This document shows positions 23,610 through 34,657 of a stretch of DNA of 64,000 nucleotides, piece after piece (within the stretch, counting starts at the first letter, position 1; every line of letters begins with the position of its first letter). The notes under the pieces were generated by a model. That model was not told the DNA's origin. It saw nothing but the letters and a program-made list of their open reading frames with translations, and searched no databases. The position numbers were made by a program, and so were the translations under genes. The stretch comes from Acephala macrosclerotiorum (lineage: Eukaryota; Ascomycota; Leotiomycetes; Helotiales; Mollisiaceae), in assembly GCA_014904845.1 (NCBI GenBank), contig MU119299.1, positions 1 to 64,000 on the forward strand, written 5' to 3'.

Positions 23610-23796
23610 TCCGGTATAGTGTAGGGGTTGTAAGTAGAACTTGATACCGATGCATCGAGCCTAGACTGATAACCACGTTGAACATATTTCGCTTTCATAC
23701 ACATTGTGTAAACATCCGAAGAGCCCGTAAGTTCACCATAGCAAAATTAGAGTTTCTATCTAACAAATCCCAGCGGGTTCGATTCCCGGTACCGGA
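23610..23796 (+). tRNA. tRNA-Glu(UUC)-like gene with three insertions
   Basis: The acceptor stem TCCGGTA (23610-23616) pairs perfectly with TACCGGA (23790-23796). The A box TAGTGTAGGGG (23617-23627) and B box GGTTCGATTCC (23776-23786) match consensus, and a T6 Pol III terminator lies at 23812-23817. The D-stem is GTGT (23619-23622) with ACAT (23682-23685). The anticodon stem is TTTCG (23687-23691) with CGAAG (23717-23721), and the anticodon TTC is at 23694-23696. The total is 187 nt instead of about 72. Insertions: about 52 nt in the D-loop, beginning GTAAGT at 23630; about 18 nt at the normal 37/38 intron site (23698-23715); and 47 nt between variable loop and T-stem (23727-23773). The last starts GTAAGT, has CTAAC and ends CAG. 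Its removal creates the fifth T-stem pair. It could be a live gene or a pseudogene. Confidence 0.6.
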
Positions 23797-25700
23797 AATT
23801 TGGAAAATATCTTTTTTGTATCTTCTTCCCAACACCAATAACCAGTTCTCTCCTCCCATTAATTCTCCCTCTGGGTCATTGTTTGACCCTTTTTTTTTCG
23901 TCTGGCGCCGGTATTCTCGGCACTTGCAATATCTCCTTCCATGCGGCGATCGGGCAAGCTGCAAAATCCCATGCGCAGGCAAAAATCATCAAACAGCGGA
24001 ACACAAAATCTCACAACGTGATATGCGCGAGCGACTCGAGTATTTTGACATCTGGCGAGGTTTTCTCGGGCTCTGAAGTCTGAAGCCTGGGTTACGACCA
24101 CAGTATAATCCCTGGAAAAACTGAAGGATACTTCGTACTTGTATTGCAGTACTGCTTTGAATTTCGACTGGGGGAGCACGTTCTATACCTGTGATTTTTA
24201 ACTTTCCCAAGCCTTGCTTCTTTATTGATAGTCAACCTCGTGAGAATGTAAAAAAAAAAAAAAAAAAATTATTGGGGTGTGTCCGTCCGGAGTTTTAAGC
24301 TTAATATATTGTCAATCTATTGAACCTATTGCTTGAAAATTGCAAAATGTATGCCGTTTTGAGGTTTATATGCAAGTGTTTCAGAATAAAGGCAGCATGC
24401 AATTAATTACTCATCCTTGAATTCCAAGCACTATTCATACCGAATTTTAGTAACCCTATGCATTTATCAGGACGCTATCCATTTTGAAGGATCATCTCGA
24501 GCTCCACAACGTTCGAGTTTATCTTCCTCCCTTTCTCAAAATCATTGTGAAGACGAGGATGTCGACATTCGCGAATGTCGTCGCAGCGCCTCTGTTGGAA
24601 CATGAATATCATCAACAATGAACCGTGGATTCTACACTCTATTCCCAGCAGCATCAGCTGCAATCGAAGGAAATAAGTCCGATCACAGAATTTTTCGGCG
24701 ATATCGTTCGGTCTTGGTCTCCCATACATTTGCTGGTGGTGCATCATCACACTTGCAGCTTGCCGAGGGAGCCTTATACCTCATGACTTTCAATCTCCCA
24801 GTCTCGCGAGGACTTTGCCAAGATTCGACCAGCTGCGCTATGATCTTACATGTGGTAAGACGAAGCAACCGTCTCGATTTGAAGCCAAGGATAATTGCGA
24901 CACATTCGAGCTGAAAATGGAAGACTTATGCTCTGTCACAGTTTCTCTTCTTGCATTTACCCCGAGAATAAGGCCTCCCTTATGGGGTCTGAACCCCCTC
25001 GCATCATTGTGCATGTGACTCATCGTAAATAAGGGCTCGGTCCGCGGCGATTCTTCACTTCTCGTACCATGCATTAGTACTTGTCAACTTGGTCGCAGTA
25101 CTGGTAGGCATATATGGCGTTGATACCAGTCTGATTGAACGAATATCCATAATAAGTGGTTCTCTTAAGAACGTTAATATTGCGTTGGGAGACAATGCCC
25201 TGCGCGGCTCAATTCTGTCCCTTGAAGCAAAAACCTCAAACGAAAGACGTCGCCATAATTTTTTTCGATGCCGAAGACGATGCTACTGGCCTGTGATTGA
25301 GGCTGGTATGACAACTCAAAAAGACTTTTCCGCCACTTTTCCAGCTCACTTGACTGTAGTGGGCTACCTTGCTCTCTGATCTCACTAAAAGGCATTGACA
25401 TGCAGCGAACTGGTGATCTCGGGACTCTGCGGAAGTCCCATGCAAAGTGCCCCTAGGCAGTTCATATAGTGGCAAGTACACCATGGACAGTCCCTTTAAA
25501 GTCATAAAAGTGCAGTGCAACAAATCTAGGCTCAGCTTGCATATCGATGACACAGCTGCACCAGCAACAGAACTGTGAATGGACAGCGCAATCTCCGTGA
25601 TCAATGTTTTGCAATCTTCGATATGTCCTAGAGGATGTTAGTTATGTCCGGAGAAAGATAGTTAAAGAGAATGAAAGTTCCGTGCAACACTCTCACCAAA
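23797..25700. other. intergenic, no supported gene
   Basis: About 1.9 kb. It contains a GGGTCA/TGACCC hairpin followed by nine T at 23873-23898 and a 19-base A run at 24250-24268. Frames on either strand (for example 25236-25604 minus) are not recognisable. Confidence 0.4.
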
Positions 25701-27042
25701 TTAACCCTTCAATGTGCTTAGTAGACAGTCTATTGTAGTCAAGAAGAATGCCGACTCGGAAGTACCACGAAAGCAAACGGCAACGATCGCGAATAGTTTG
25801 AAGTAGCTTTTTCTCACACTTCTGCAGTTATGATTTCCTGTTGCTAGAGTTTGCAACCGTTTAAACAAGGCATAAATGTGAACGATATTGTCGTGTAGGA
25901 TATCAGACTGATCCGACCTAGTGGCAAAAAAGGAGGTCCTCTTTCTTGCGTTGGACTGGACGAATGTTACGGCGGGATTGTGTTTTCCGTTTGAGATTGC
26001 CAAAGTGCGGTAACCTTGTCTTAGTGTTGACAAGTCCCTTTAGGACGGCCTGGAATCGATTAGGATCGATCTCATTCATGACGAGCGGAATCACTTCTTC
26101 CAATCGAGCGTCGTGGTCAACCAAAGACCCACGGGAGTTGATTGTATCGATGACTGGGCGGGCACTGGGCGGGCACTGCAGGAAATTCGACCGCGGAATT
26201 CGGACTGTCGTTGCCTCAACTGCAGTTTGTTAGTAGAGCTTTTATTTCGGATTGAGATGTTGCGGGATCTTTTCGCTGACTGAATTGGAGGCTGGTGTCT
26301 TACTAGTAGTGAGGAGCTGCTCTTCGGCTCTCTTCGCCAGAACCAAAAACTCAATCTAGGAATTTTTGCTTCATGAATGTCGGATCTAGCGTATCCGCAT
26401 AACCTAGAAATTCGATGTCGGACAGCATGTTTCTCGCAGGTACTTTCCTTCTGTGTACCAGCTGGGCCGTCGGCCATTGCTACGTGGAAATGAGCACTGC
26501 ATGCGAGGTGTAGTGCCAGATATTTCGCCAATTTCTCTTCGGTGCTCGTAGTGGCTGAGCCGGCTTGAGGCTCATCAAGATCCATTTGGCTACTGGTGCG
26601 AATGCTGGCTGTGGCATCATTGGTCTTTGAAACGGTTAGTCACGCCAAAAGAATTCGCGATGATAACTCACAAGGTGGTCTTCCTTCCATGAGAATCCCC
26701 AAGCTCTCGTGATGATCTCCCATTCCTATGGAGTCACTAACATTTCGTGGCCAACATGTAAGATTTGACGTACAGCACGCCTTGGCAAACCCTCTTCCGC
26801 ATACTTGCTTACCACAGAGTACCATGGTTGGACGTGGTTGTTTCGGTAGAGTGGCTGCTGTCCGTCCAGTCGTCCATGTCGCTTGGCTGAATTTTGTTCT
26901 TGACATTCTCAGTGCTCGAATATTGACTCATCGAAATTCGAATGACGTTCACCAGCTCCTCCCCAAACACATAATATAGTCCGAGAATTAGCTTCTCTTT
27001 TATATTCACTTGAAAGAAGGCTTTTCGGAGGGCCGCTATCAT
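25701..27042 (-). CDS. multi-exon gene of unknown function
   Basis: Coding-like segments in sequence on the minus strand. The first is an exon from an ATG at 27042 (MIAALRKAFFQVNIKEK...). It ends at a GTAAGC donor near 26826 and joins a short exon (DSIGMGDHHESLGILMEGRPP). Later segments are MDLDEPQAGSATTSTEE and LEEVIPLVMNEIDPNRFQAVLKGL. The last (near 25933-25701) contains a hydrophobic stretch (FKLFAIVAVCF). Joining the last two needs one T fewer in the six-base run at 25926-25931. I recognise no family. Not all introns could be resolved, and a decayed gene is possible. Confidence 0.35.
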
Positions 27043-27434
27043 TGTGTGTTCTTCGTCTTCTGCAGCGGATTCTCGGGGATGCCATCAGAATCTAGCACAC
27101 TACAAATGGGGAAAGTGCAAGTGTGATTAGGAGTTGTGCTAGAATGACGAGATATTTTTTTGGGCAGAATGAATAGCGCCTAAGTGCATAGTAATGATTG
27201 ATTGCCTCAATTGAAATGCCTGCAGGGATAGATTGACTGAATTGAAAGTTCTCCGAGAACAACGAAGATCTAAGCCATTCGCCATTTCATCAAAGGACCG
27301 GGAAGTTTCCTATACATTGAGACTTAAGGATAGGGCATCCTGGAACGTAGCTCTGATCCTATTTGGGGTGATCTAGGTTATCGGCTGATCAGATCAGCGG
27401 CAGCGAGAGCACTTCTCACGAATGGAAGACGAAC

Positions 27435-27722
27435 ATGGCGGAAACTCAGCCAGAGATTCCACCCAACAAGAAGTCGATCGGCCTTCCTCCGCGGAACATT
27501 GACTCCTTTCGAGAGGGGATCGCGAGGCTGTGGCGGGATGACAAATACACGATCGACCAAGTTCGCGAGTATATCAGGGAGAAGCACAGGAACACGATCT
27601 CTGGAATGTTATCGGCAGAGCCTTGGTACGATGGGGAATCAGAAAGCCTTGCAAGCGACCGAACAAGAACAAGAAAGGAGGAACCAAGCAAAACCTCGAA
27701 TCTTGGCGTAATGAGTTACTAG
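27435..27722 (+). pseudogene. Clr5-domain fragment
   Basis: The first 60 residues (MAETQPEIPPNKK..., then FREGIARLWRDDKYTIDQVREYIREKH) resemble the Clr5 domain, a short helical domain at the N-terminus of many fungal regulatory proteins. After TIS the natural continuation (YRQSLGTMGNQKALQATEQEQ, compare the RQY...WG pattern of Clr5) lies in another frame, reached if one G is removed at 27603-27604. The open frame as it stands is 95 aa and lacks any partner domain. Clr5 proteins normally run on into ankyrin, TPR or other modules, and nothing of that kind follows here. Family call by eye, moderate. Confidence 0.5.
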
Positions 27723-27773
27723 AATGGAGGGGAGATGGGCTCTCAATTTATAATTGCCAGTATAGCTTAAACC

Positions 27774-29672
27774 CTAGATGACTCCGGGAAACGAGAGCAA
27801 GGGCAAGCGCAACGGCTTTTCCTTTGTATGTTTGGCATCAAAAGCTTCGAATAAAAATATCCCTTTATCTGTGCATTTGCTTGTGATATAGTACTTCTGC
27901 TTCCCGAGCCAGTGGCTGTCGAGTGCAACTTGCAGAGTCCAGATAGTCATTGCGCCTCGAGAGTGCGACGAAGAGGGAGGTGCTGTCGGGGCTTGATACC
28001 AATTCTTCAGGCCTTCCACCTCTCGTGGAAGATGTTGTTCGACTTGCTTTGCGCAGAGAACGAAATAATGAACGGCTTTGTGCTTCCAGGACTGAAAGTC
28101 GAACCTGGTAACCAATTGCACATCCTGATGTACACCGTCAGCATTCATGATTTACCGTGGAGGGCAAGTTGAAAGGGACGAACTTTTATCCAGACAACAG
28201 ATGGGAAGTGCGAATAGACGCCCACCGCGATCTGACTCAGGTATTGCTTTCTGGCGTTGTTGAGGTAGTGGCGTACAGATCCTTTGAGGGTTGCAAGCGC
28301 TCTAAGAACACATGAGTATCGGTCAAGTAAGTGGCGGATTGAATGGGCAGAATGAACCTACGAGACTCTAGCGGTAGCTGGGGCCGTCACTAGATATGCC
28401 TGCCAACGGCTTCGCAGCGCCACGAGCAGATATGCCATGGAGCCTCCCCCGCCACTCAGCACGATGGTGCTGATGGGCAGTGTCGCACGAGGCAGTTCGC
28501 TGCGTAATCTTTGGAGTGCGTGGTCGATCTCCTTATAAACGCCCTTCAAGAAATCAGCAAACAATTTCCGCATGACCTCCCTGTGAGGCATATAATCGTT
28601 AGCTATGCATGTGGCATGATAATAAAGTCTGGGGAAGAGGGGACCACATACGGGGGGATCGTGAGCTGGCGCCCGTCCAAGGAGATCTTTGGTTGCGCGG
28701 AAGTGAGGGCGTTATCAGTACTGGGCTTCGTTTGCTTCTTGGCCACAGGCACACGCCATCCTGGCGGTAGCGATAGGACGGTCATGTTCTCTCCATCGAA
28801 GGCATGTCGAGCTCGCTCCCACTCTGCTCCGAGCATTAGTTCCTGTGCCAGAATTTTCGGGTCATCCTCGATATTTGTATCACGCAGGAAGACAGCAATG
28901 TGGCGAGCAAAGCAATCATCGATCGTCCCTACGCTCCCGGTACGTGCTCCTGTTCCATTAATTGGGTAGGTTTGTGCCATGCAGTCTGCTGGGTCCCCTT
29001 CGATCACCCCCAGTGCGGTATCGCATGTGGCGCCACCAATGTCACACGTGATTGCCCACGTCCCAGGTCGCGGTTGAAGGCAGTCCACCAAAAATTCGCA
29101 ACTAGCTTGCGCTTCCGTTAGATTTGCTGTCACACTAGAGCCCGGTAAGAGCTCTTGGAACACTTGGTCGGCCAGCATCTGGAAGTCGAGCCGAGTAGAG
29201 TCGCTCCAACATCCAGGCACGGTAAGGTACCATCGTGCATTTAGGCCGTCTTTGCTAAGAGGCCCGACTTGGCAGACATGGTCGAGAAGACTCTTACCAA
29301 GACATCGCAGATAGTCCGCGATCCACTTCTCGAGCTCGTGTTCAGAGGCAGGGCGGCTCGTCGAGTGGTGCTCGTGGGACCGCAAGTCTTCACCAAAGAA
29401 TGTTTTGAAATGCGATTTGACGCGATGTTCTGCACCGCAGCCACTACCCCAGCTTGTAACCCGGCCATCCTGTCCATAGGCAAGCTTTGTAGGAATCTTC
29501 CCCGTGCTGAATTGTTGTATTGGGGAGAAATCGTCCGGGCCAGCCAAGATCAAGCATTCTGCACCTACATTCTTTCATTTAGCCTCTAGTGAATAGCGAT
29601 AGCGCGTCCCGCACGTGGAAATCACTTACCAGATGCTGTCATCCCAAAGTCAACGAAGATAATTGCGTTCAT
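27774..29672 (-). CDS. Hsp70-like (HSPA12-type) ATPase-fold protein
   Basis: Divergent actin/Hsp70-fold protein of the large fungal-specific family. Exons are 29672-29630, 29564-28652, 28580-28362 and 28301-28145, with introns of 65, 71 and 60 nt, giving 443 aa to a TGA at 28145-28147. Phosphate-1 motif IFVDFGMTASGAE (Met where relatives have Thr), phosphate-2 motif DIGGATCDTALG, and adenosine-loop motif VLSGGGGSMAYL are present in order. Relatives usually run 100 or more residues further, and a coding-like segment (DVQLVTRFDFQSWKHKAVHYF ... LSFPGVI) continues to 27774 in another frame. I could not find the splice joining it. Many family members sit near NLR or HET genes; a role here is unknown. 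Confidence 0.75.
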
Positions 29673-30795
29673 TTTCGTTAGCTATGATTTTCGGTTCTCC
29701 TTTGACTGGCAGACTGGAAGGCATGCTTTCATGTATTATTTGCTATGTCCCAAGTCAAGAAGGAGGGGATTACTTTTGGACGTGATAGAAGACAGTCTCG
29801 GCTCCTAAGACAGAGGCGTTTGCGTAAGCAAGTATTGTCTTAACTATAAACATTTAAGGGGAATGGTCTGGGTGAGAGACGGAGATATCTATTGCAGTTT
29901 TAAACTGTCAAAATGATAGAAGCCCCCATTGAACATGATCTGTGCCAACTCTTTGCACACCCGGACGGATTGCTGGGTCGAATAGTTAGACTTGGCAAGC
30001 GTACTTCGAACCACTTCATCAGCCCTTCCCGTTCCGGGCTTTCTCCTTCCCGCGTTCTCATTTTGATGAAGGTCTAGTAAAATGTTCAGGCGCTTTTTAT
30101 TTAGGCATCGGTAAGCATAAAGACACAGTACTTAGTACTGTTTTAGTACCAGATGTCTTATTTGGTGAATAAGGGAGGTATGCTCATGAGTAAGACGTTT
30201 GATTCTTGGGTCAATATATTCGGAGCACCAAAGCATAGATGGAATGGCTAGGAGAGGTTGAAAATTCATCCCCCTTGGTGCAAATGAATCGATAGTCACG
30301 CTAAGATGAGACAAGAGATTAGTCTAGACACAGATCAACAACTTTGTTTGTGTGTTTGGAATGATATTAAAGACAGTTTTTGGTCGGAAACAAAGAATTC
30401 GAATATTTGGCATATTGAGTTCAGGCGTGCTAAAAGGGAGGTTGCAGATACGCGGCCCACGGGTCCATGTGGCTGAAACAAGAAAATAGTCTCAAGTGGC
30501 ATACAAAGGACTTGAATGTTTGAGGTGTCCAGTTAGGCAGGCGCGAAATAGCTAACTAGTGACCTCTAGTCTTTCTTCGACCAAGACAAAGGATTGAGTA
30601 TGACACGTCATACTCCGTGAGTGCTGCAAACAGACAAAGAGTTAAGACAAGAATTGATACTTTCCAAAGAGCCGACAACGCGTGAAATGGAAGCAGAATC
30701 CATTTGATCTGTAAAAGCAGAGTGGCCCACGACTCCTGAACGTCAAATTTTTTTCACATCTTCTCCAACTCCGGCTCCCCGTTCACTACAACAAT
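29673..30795. other. intergenic, nothing recognised
   Basis: About 1.1 kb of moderately AT-rich DNA between two divergently oriented genes; presumably both promoters. No gene or repeat recognised. Confidence 0.4.
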
Positions 30796-31721
30796 ATGGA
30801 CACGGTTGCTATTATTCTCCTCTCGATCCTTGTAGCAACAACTGTATTGTTTCTCGGTCTGCTATGGGTTCTTGTATGCATTCGGAATCGAAACGAAACA
30901 CCGCGAGCATATGAGGTTGAGACACCACCGCGGGATGTAATAGAACAAATTGACCAACTTGAAGTTCCGTTTGCACCTGAAGAGCCGGCTTCTTGGAATG
31001 ATGTCAAAGATTCTTTGTTCACCTTGGGCATGATGGGTCAAATCAGGGAAGAACACACGTGCTCAGACTCTTACAACGCGAAGAATATCTTGGACAAGCT
31101 TGGGTATCACAGCATTCTACCATCGACAATTCAGCATCTCTTTGGAACGAAGAACGCACGTTCATATGCTATACAACACATCGCTGTATGGATCGCTTTT
31201 GAGAAGACTTCTTTGGATGGCAGACCGGAATCTTCATTGTTACCCTTTTCACCATCCTATATTCGGATCTTGAAGGCAATACGAGATGAGAGAGGTGAAG
31301 GCAAGTTCAGATCCAACTACAATTAACCACCAGCTAACCTTTCACAGCGGATCCAGAACAGTATCGCCTAGGTTTGCAATCTATAATTGGATCTTGAATT
31401 AGACCTGTAGGATACAACGAGACGAATATGGAAGCAACACTTCAGCTTCTTGAAGCACTGTTTGAGCCACACATAACGAGATTTTACGTCACCTGGCGCG
31501 AAAGCTATCAGAAAGGAATTTCTCAACTTATAAACCTACAGCTACACCTGCTACAAGCGCCACAAAACCTCGAATTTATATGGAAGGAAACATCTGGAGC
31601 GGCGATTTGTGTCCATCAAGGTCTATATGCCCATGTTGGAGAGAACGGCGAGCAGCTTGAAGTCCCAAATGAGTTGATTCAAGCAAGAATTGAAAGTGTA
31701 CTTCCTCACATGAAGCGATAA
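30796..31721 (+). CDS. membrane-anchored protein of unknown function
   Basis: Three exons, 30796-31300, 31348-31371 and 31411-31721, give 840 nt and 279 aa. Intron 1 is a GC-AG intron: donor AAG|GCAAGT, branch GCTAACC, acceptor CACAG. Intron 2 (39 nt, GTTTGC to GTAG) is inferred because it removes an in-frame TGA and keeps phase. The N-terminus is a single membrane helix (VAIILLSILVATTVLFLGLLWVLV), followed by a cytosolic soluble region with a helical look and no known motif. It is probably a type III membrane protein with an orphan-type soluble domain. If intron 2 is wrong, the gene ends early at 31395-31397. Confidence 0.6.
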
Positions 31722-33641
31722 GGAGGGCTGTGCACTGTACAAGGGAGGGAAGGATAGTACTATATCATGTTTATATTCTTCACTTCGGGGGTCCAAATTC
31801 AAATCTCTAGGGGTGGGGGGGTTTGAATTTTTATAAGGCACGTGCATCAGCAGCATTACGTACCTGGTGATCTCGTCCTGCGGGATTTTGGTCAAATGAA
31901 GCGTATGAACTCACAAGTCAAAGCGTAAGTTATAGAGATATTCTAGACAAGCAAGCACGACTCACAGAGCGCCGAAAGCGAGAACATATTTGAATACAAT
32001 TCATGGAGCTTGGTATGGACCAAGTTCGAGTTAGTACTTGGCGAGCAGCATCTCCAGCTTAATTGGCATATCCTCCTCATTGAAAGTTACGATACATGTG
32101 AAGTGACTTATTCTAGAAAGATACCTCGTAACTTAGAAAGCGACCTCGTTTTCTGCTATTTCAGACTGCTTTCAGGCTTGAGAAAATGTATAAGTCACGT
32201 GTGATGTACCTGGTCTTCTCCTGCCTCGCCCGTCGACCAGGGCACTTGTATCTCGAAGAAGACATACAAGGCTTCATCTAGTACCGAAGTCCGGAGATAT
32301 GTCAGCCGAATGCGTCGACCTGTCAGCTTCGTGTGGGATTCTATCACGTGACGTATGTTAGGCGTTAAAGATCAGAAGGTTTGCACAAGGCTCTTTCGCC
32401 GTTTCATCATATTAACCCTTAACTTTCCCAGTCTTCACAGCCATTTCCATTCGCTCGATCGTTTCGCAAACCGCTCTGCTTAGAAATATAGCTACAAGGA
32501 GTTCCGCGGTGTCTGGGAGGAAATATCAAGCACCAATGACCTTCATGTTTACATTTCAGCCATGAATATTAGCATGGCTGCAATGAGGTATTTGGAGTAT
32601 TCGGAATGCACGAGGAGAATGCTGAAAGGTACAAGAATAGTTGAAGATACATCCAAGAAGTATAATGGTCGCAAATCCACCAGTAAAGTCTGGCTTACGC
32701 GCCTCGGCGTCTAACTCCCCCAAAGTCTTCTAATTATAAGTATCGTACCCTGACACAGAGAAAGCCTCTTCCCGCACCAGTACCAGAGAATACGCCACAC
32801 CCAAGCTTGATCCGGCTTCTGATACCAAGCATCTTCTTCTCGAAAGCGGGATTCCGTCTTCCAGAATTCGTAGATGGTGTGCATCACGCATAATAGCCTG
32901 AATAATCGACACGCTTCCAGACCGTAGCCTGGGTCAAGTATCACACCCTTGGCAGCTCAAGCAACGACTCCCGGCTCCCACTAGCAACTTGGTCCTCTGG
33001 ATATTCCCCGGGACAGGGACTTTTTAAAGTTGGCGTCTGGATCTCACATCACAACTCTTTTTCTAGAAACGGGAAGCCCGTCTGTTGGGGTCCTCCCACA
33101 AATAGAAAGAGTTGAAGAAAAACTCGACACCACAGGTTCCCGATCATGCATCAGTCGAGGGTGCATGCATGGCATCCGGTCCTATCATCAGGCTGCGTCC
33201 GTACAGAAGCCAAATGGCTGCTTGAGGAGCGATATGCGTGAGTGAGACAAATATCACGGGCCCGTCACACAAGCTAGGCCGGTGATGGCAGAATATGTGA
33301 GAGCGAGGGGGAGTCCAAGCTGGATGCTGGCTGAGACCTGGGGAAGAAAGTGAGGTCAGGTAAGGTGAGGTGAGGGTGAGGTGTGAAGTTAAATAGAGAG
33401 CTCAGACCATAGCGTGTAGCAGTAGTAAGGCTCTTATCGACAAGGACTAGCGTGAAATATGCCATCCTCCCTCACCCATCCGCAAAGTATAAACTTTGGA
33501 CGACAATCCTCCACCAAGTACTGAGCCAGCTTTATAAGCATCGACCTGTGCTCTCTCCAATCTTTGCTCATCACCGCGAGGCTCTGTCCTGGATCTCAAC
33601 ATCAGCACCATCTAAGCTAAGCTCGACGGTCCACTTCAACA
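31722..33641. other. intergenic, no supported gene
   Basis: About 1.9 kb. Short frames at 32010-32204 (plus) and 32711-32944 (minus) are not recognisable. A G-rich tandem GAGGT/GAGGTGAGG stretch lies near 33350-33385. The last 200 bp before 33642 is the likely 5' UTR of the bZIP gene. Confidence 0.4.
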
Positions 33642-34657
33642 ATGGAGTACCCGTACTTCACCACCACAGCCCCGCAGCCTCAATACCAATTCCTCCAAGT
33701 TGGTCTCCCTCCAACGCCAGCACACACGCACCCCGGATCTACCCACTCAGATGATTACAGCAACTCCCCTCCTGTTCGTGAATTTCATAAAGTAAAGCCC
33801 TACTCACAGTCCTTCCTGACCCCTACACAGGATGCGTTCGAGTTCCAGAACTTCGATGCATTCAACCACTTCCCCGGCAGCAACGGCATGCCCACGAACA
33901 AGCCTCCCACCCCGATTTCGCAACAGATTTCGCAACACAAGGGCTCTATTGGCGGCGGCGGAGCAGCAAATCGTCCCTACGATGTCAATGGGGATGTGAA
34001 CAATAATACCAACCAGCTAGGTGGCAGCAACAGCGACGACGATGATAACATGACACCTGCGCAATCCCGCCGCAAGGCTCAAAATCGTGCAGCGTAAGCA
34101 GCCTCCCGTTTTCTTCCCGCATCACCAAGAACTGACAAACTTCCCTTAGCCAACGAGCATTCCGCGAACGCAAGGAACGCCACGTGAAGGATCTCGAAGC
34201 TAAGCTCGCAGCCCTAGAAAAGAATTCTGCCTCTGTCGCAGAAGAGAACGAACGACTCAAGCTCCAGCTCCAGAAAGCTGCCACCGAGAACGAGATTTTG
34301 AAGGCTACATCTGCACATAACTATCGAGGTGGATCAGAGCCATTGCCCAATACGGGTCCGATGCGTTATTCTCCTACCGATTTTTACACCGAGGTGTTAC
34401 GCGCGCACGAGAACAAGACTCCAAGCCATCGGATCGTGACGAGCGATACAGGCGAGAGACTGATGGCCGCCGGTGCGACGTGGGACTACATCATCAAGCA
34501 TCCTCTATACATCAGAGGTCTGGTCGATGTCGGGAATGTCAGTGACAGATTGAAGAAGGTCGCAAAGTGTGACGGCCAAGGACCAGTGTTCGAGGAGCGA
34601 GATATCATTGACGCAATCGAAAAGAGTGTTGCAAGTGGTAGCGACGAGTTGTTGTGA
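33642..34657 (+). CDS. YAP/Pap1-type bZIP transcription factor
   Basis: Exons 33642-34093 and 34150-34657 (intron GTAAGC...TTAG, 56 nt, within the basic region) total 960 nt, 319 aa. The basic region has the Pap1/Yap1 signature NRAAQRAFRERK near residues 148-159, followed by a leucine zipper (LEAKLAALEKN...ENERLKLQLQ...ENEILKA). The N-terminus is Pro/Gln/Asn-rich. There is no obvious Cys-rich redox domain of the kind in Yap1 (only one Cys, in VAKCDGQG), so it is more like the smaller YAP-family proteins (Fcr3-like). It is expected to be a nuclear activator of stress or metabolic genes. The start is the first ATG of a clean coding run. Confidence 0.9.

Noticed and set aside
23881..23898. Bacterial-type terminator as a sign of horizontal transfer
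   Set aside because: A single hairpin plus T-run occurs by chance and can serve Pol III; all flanking genes are fungal.
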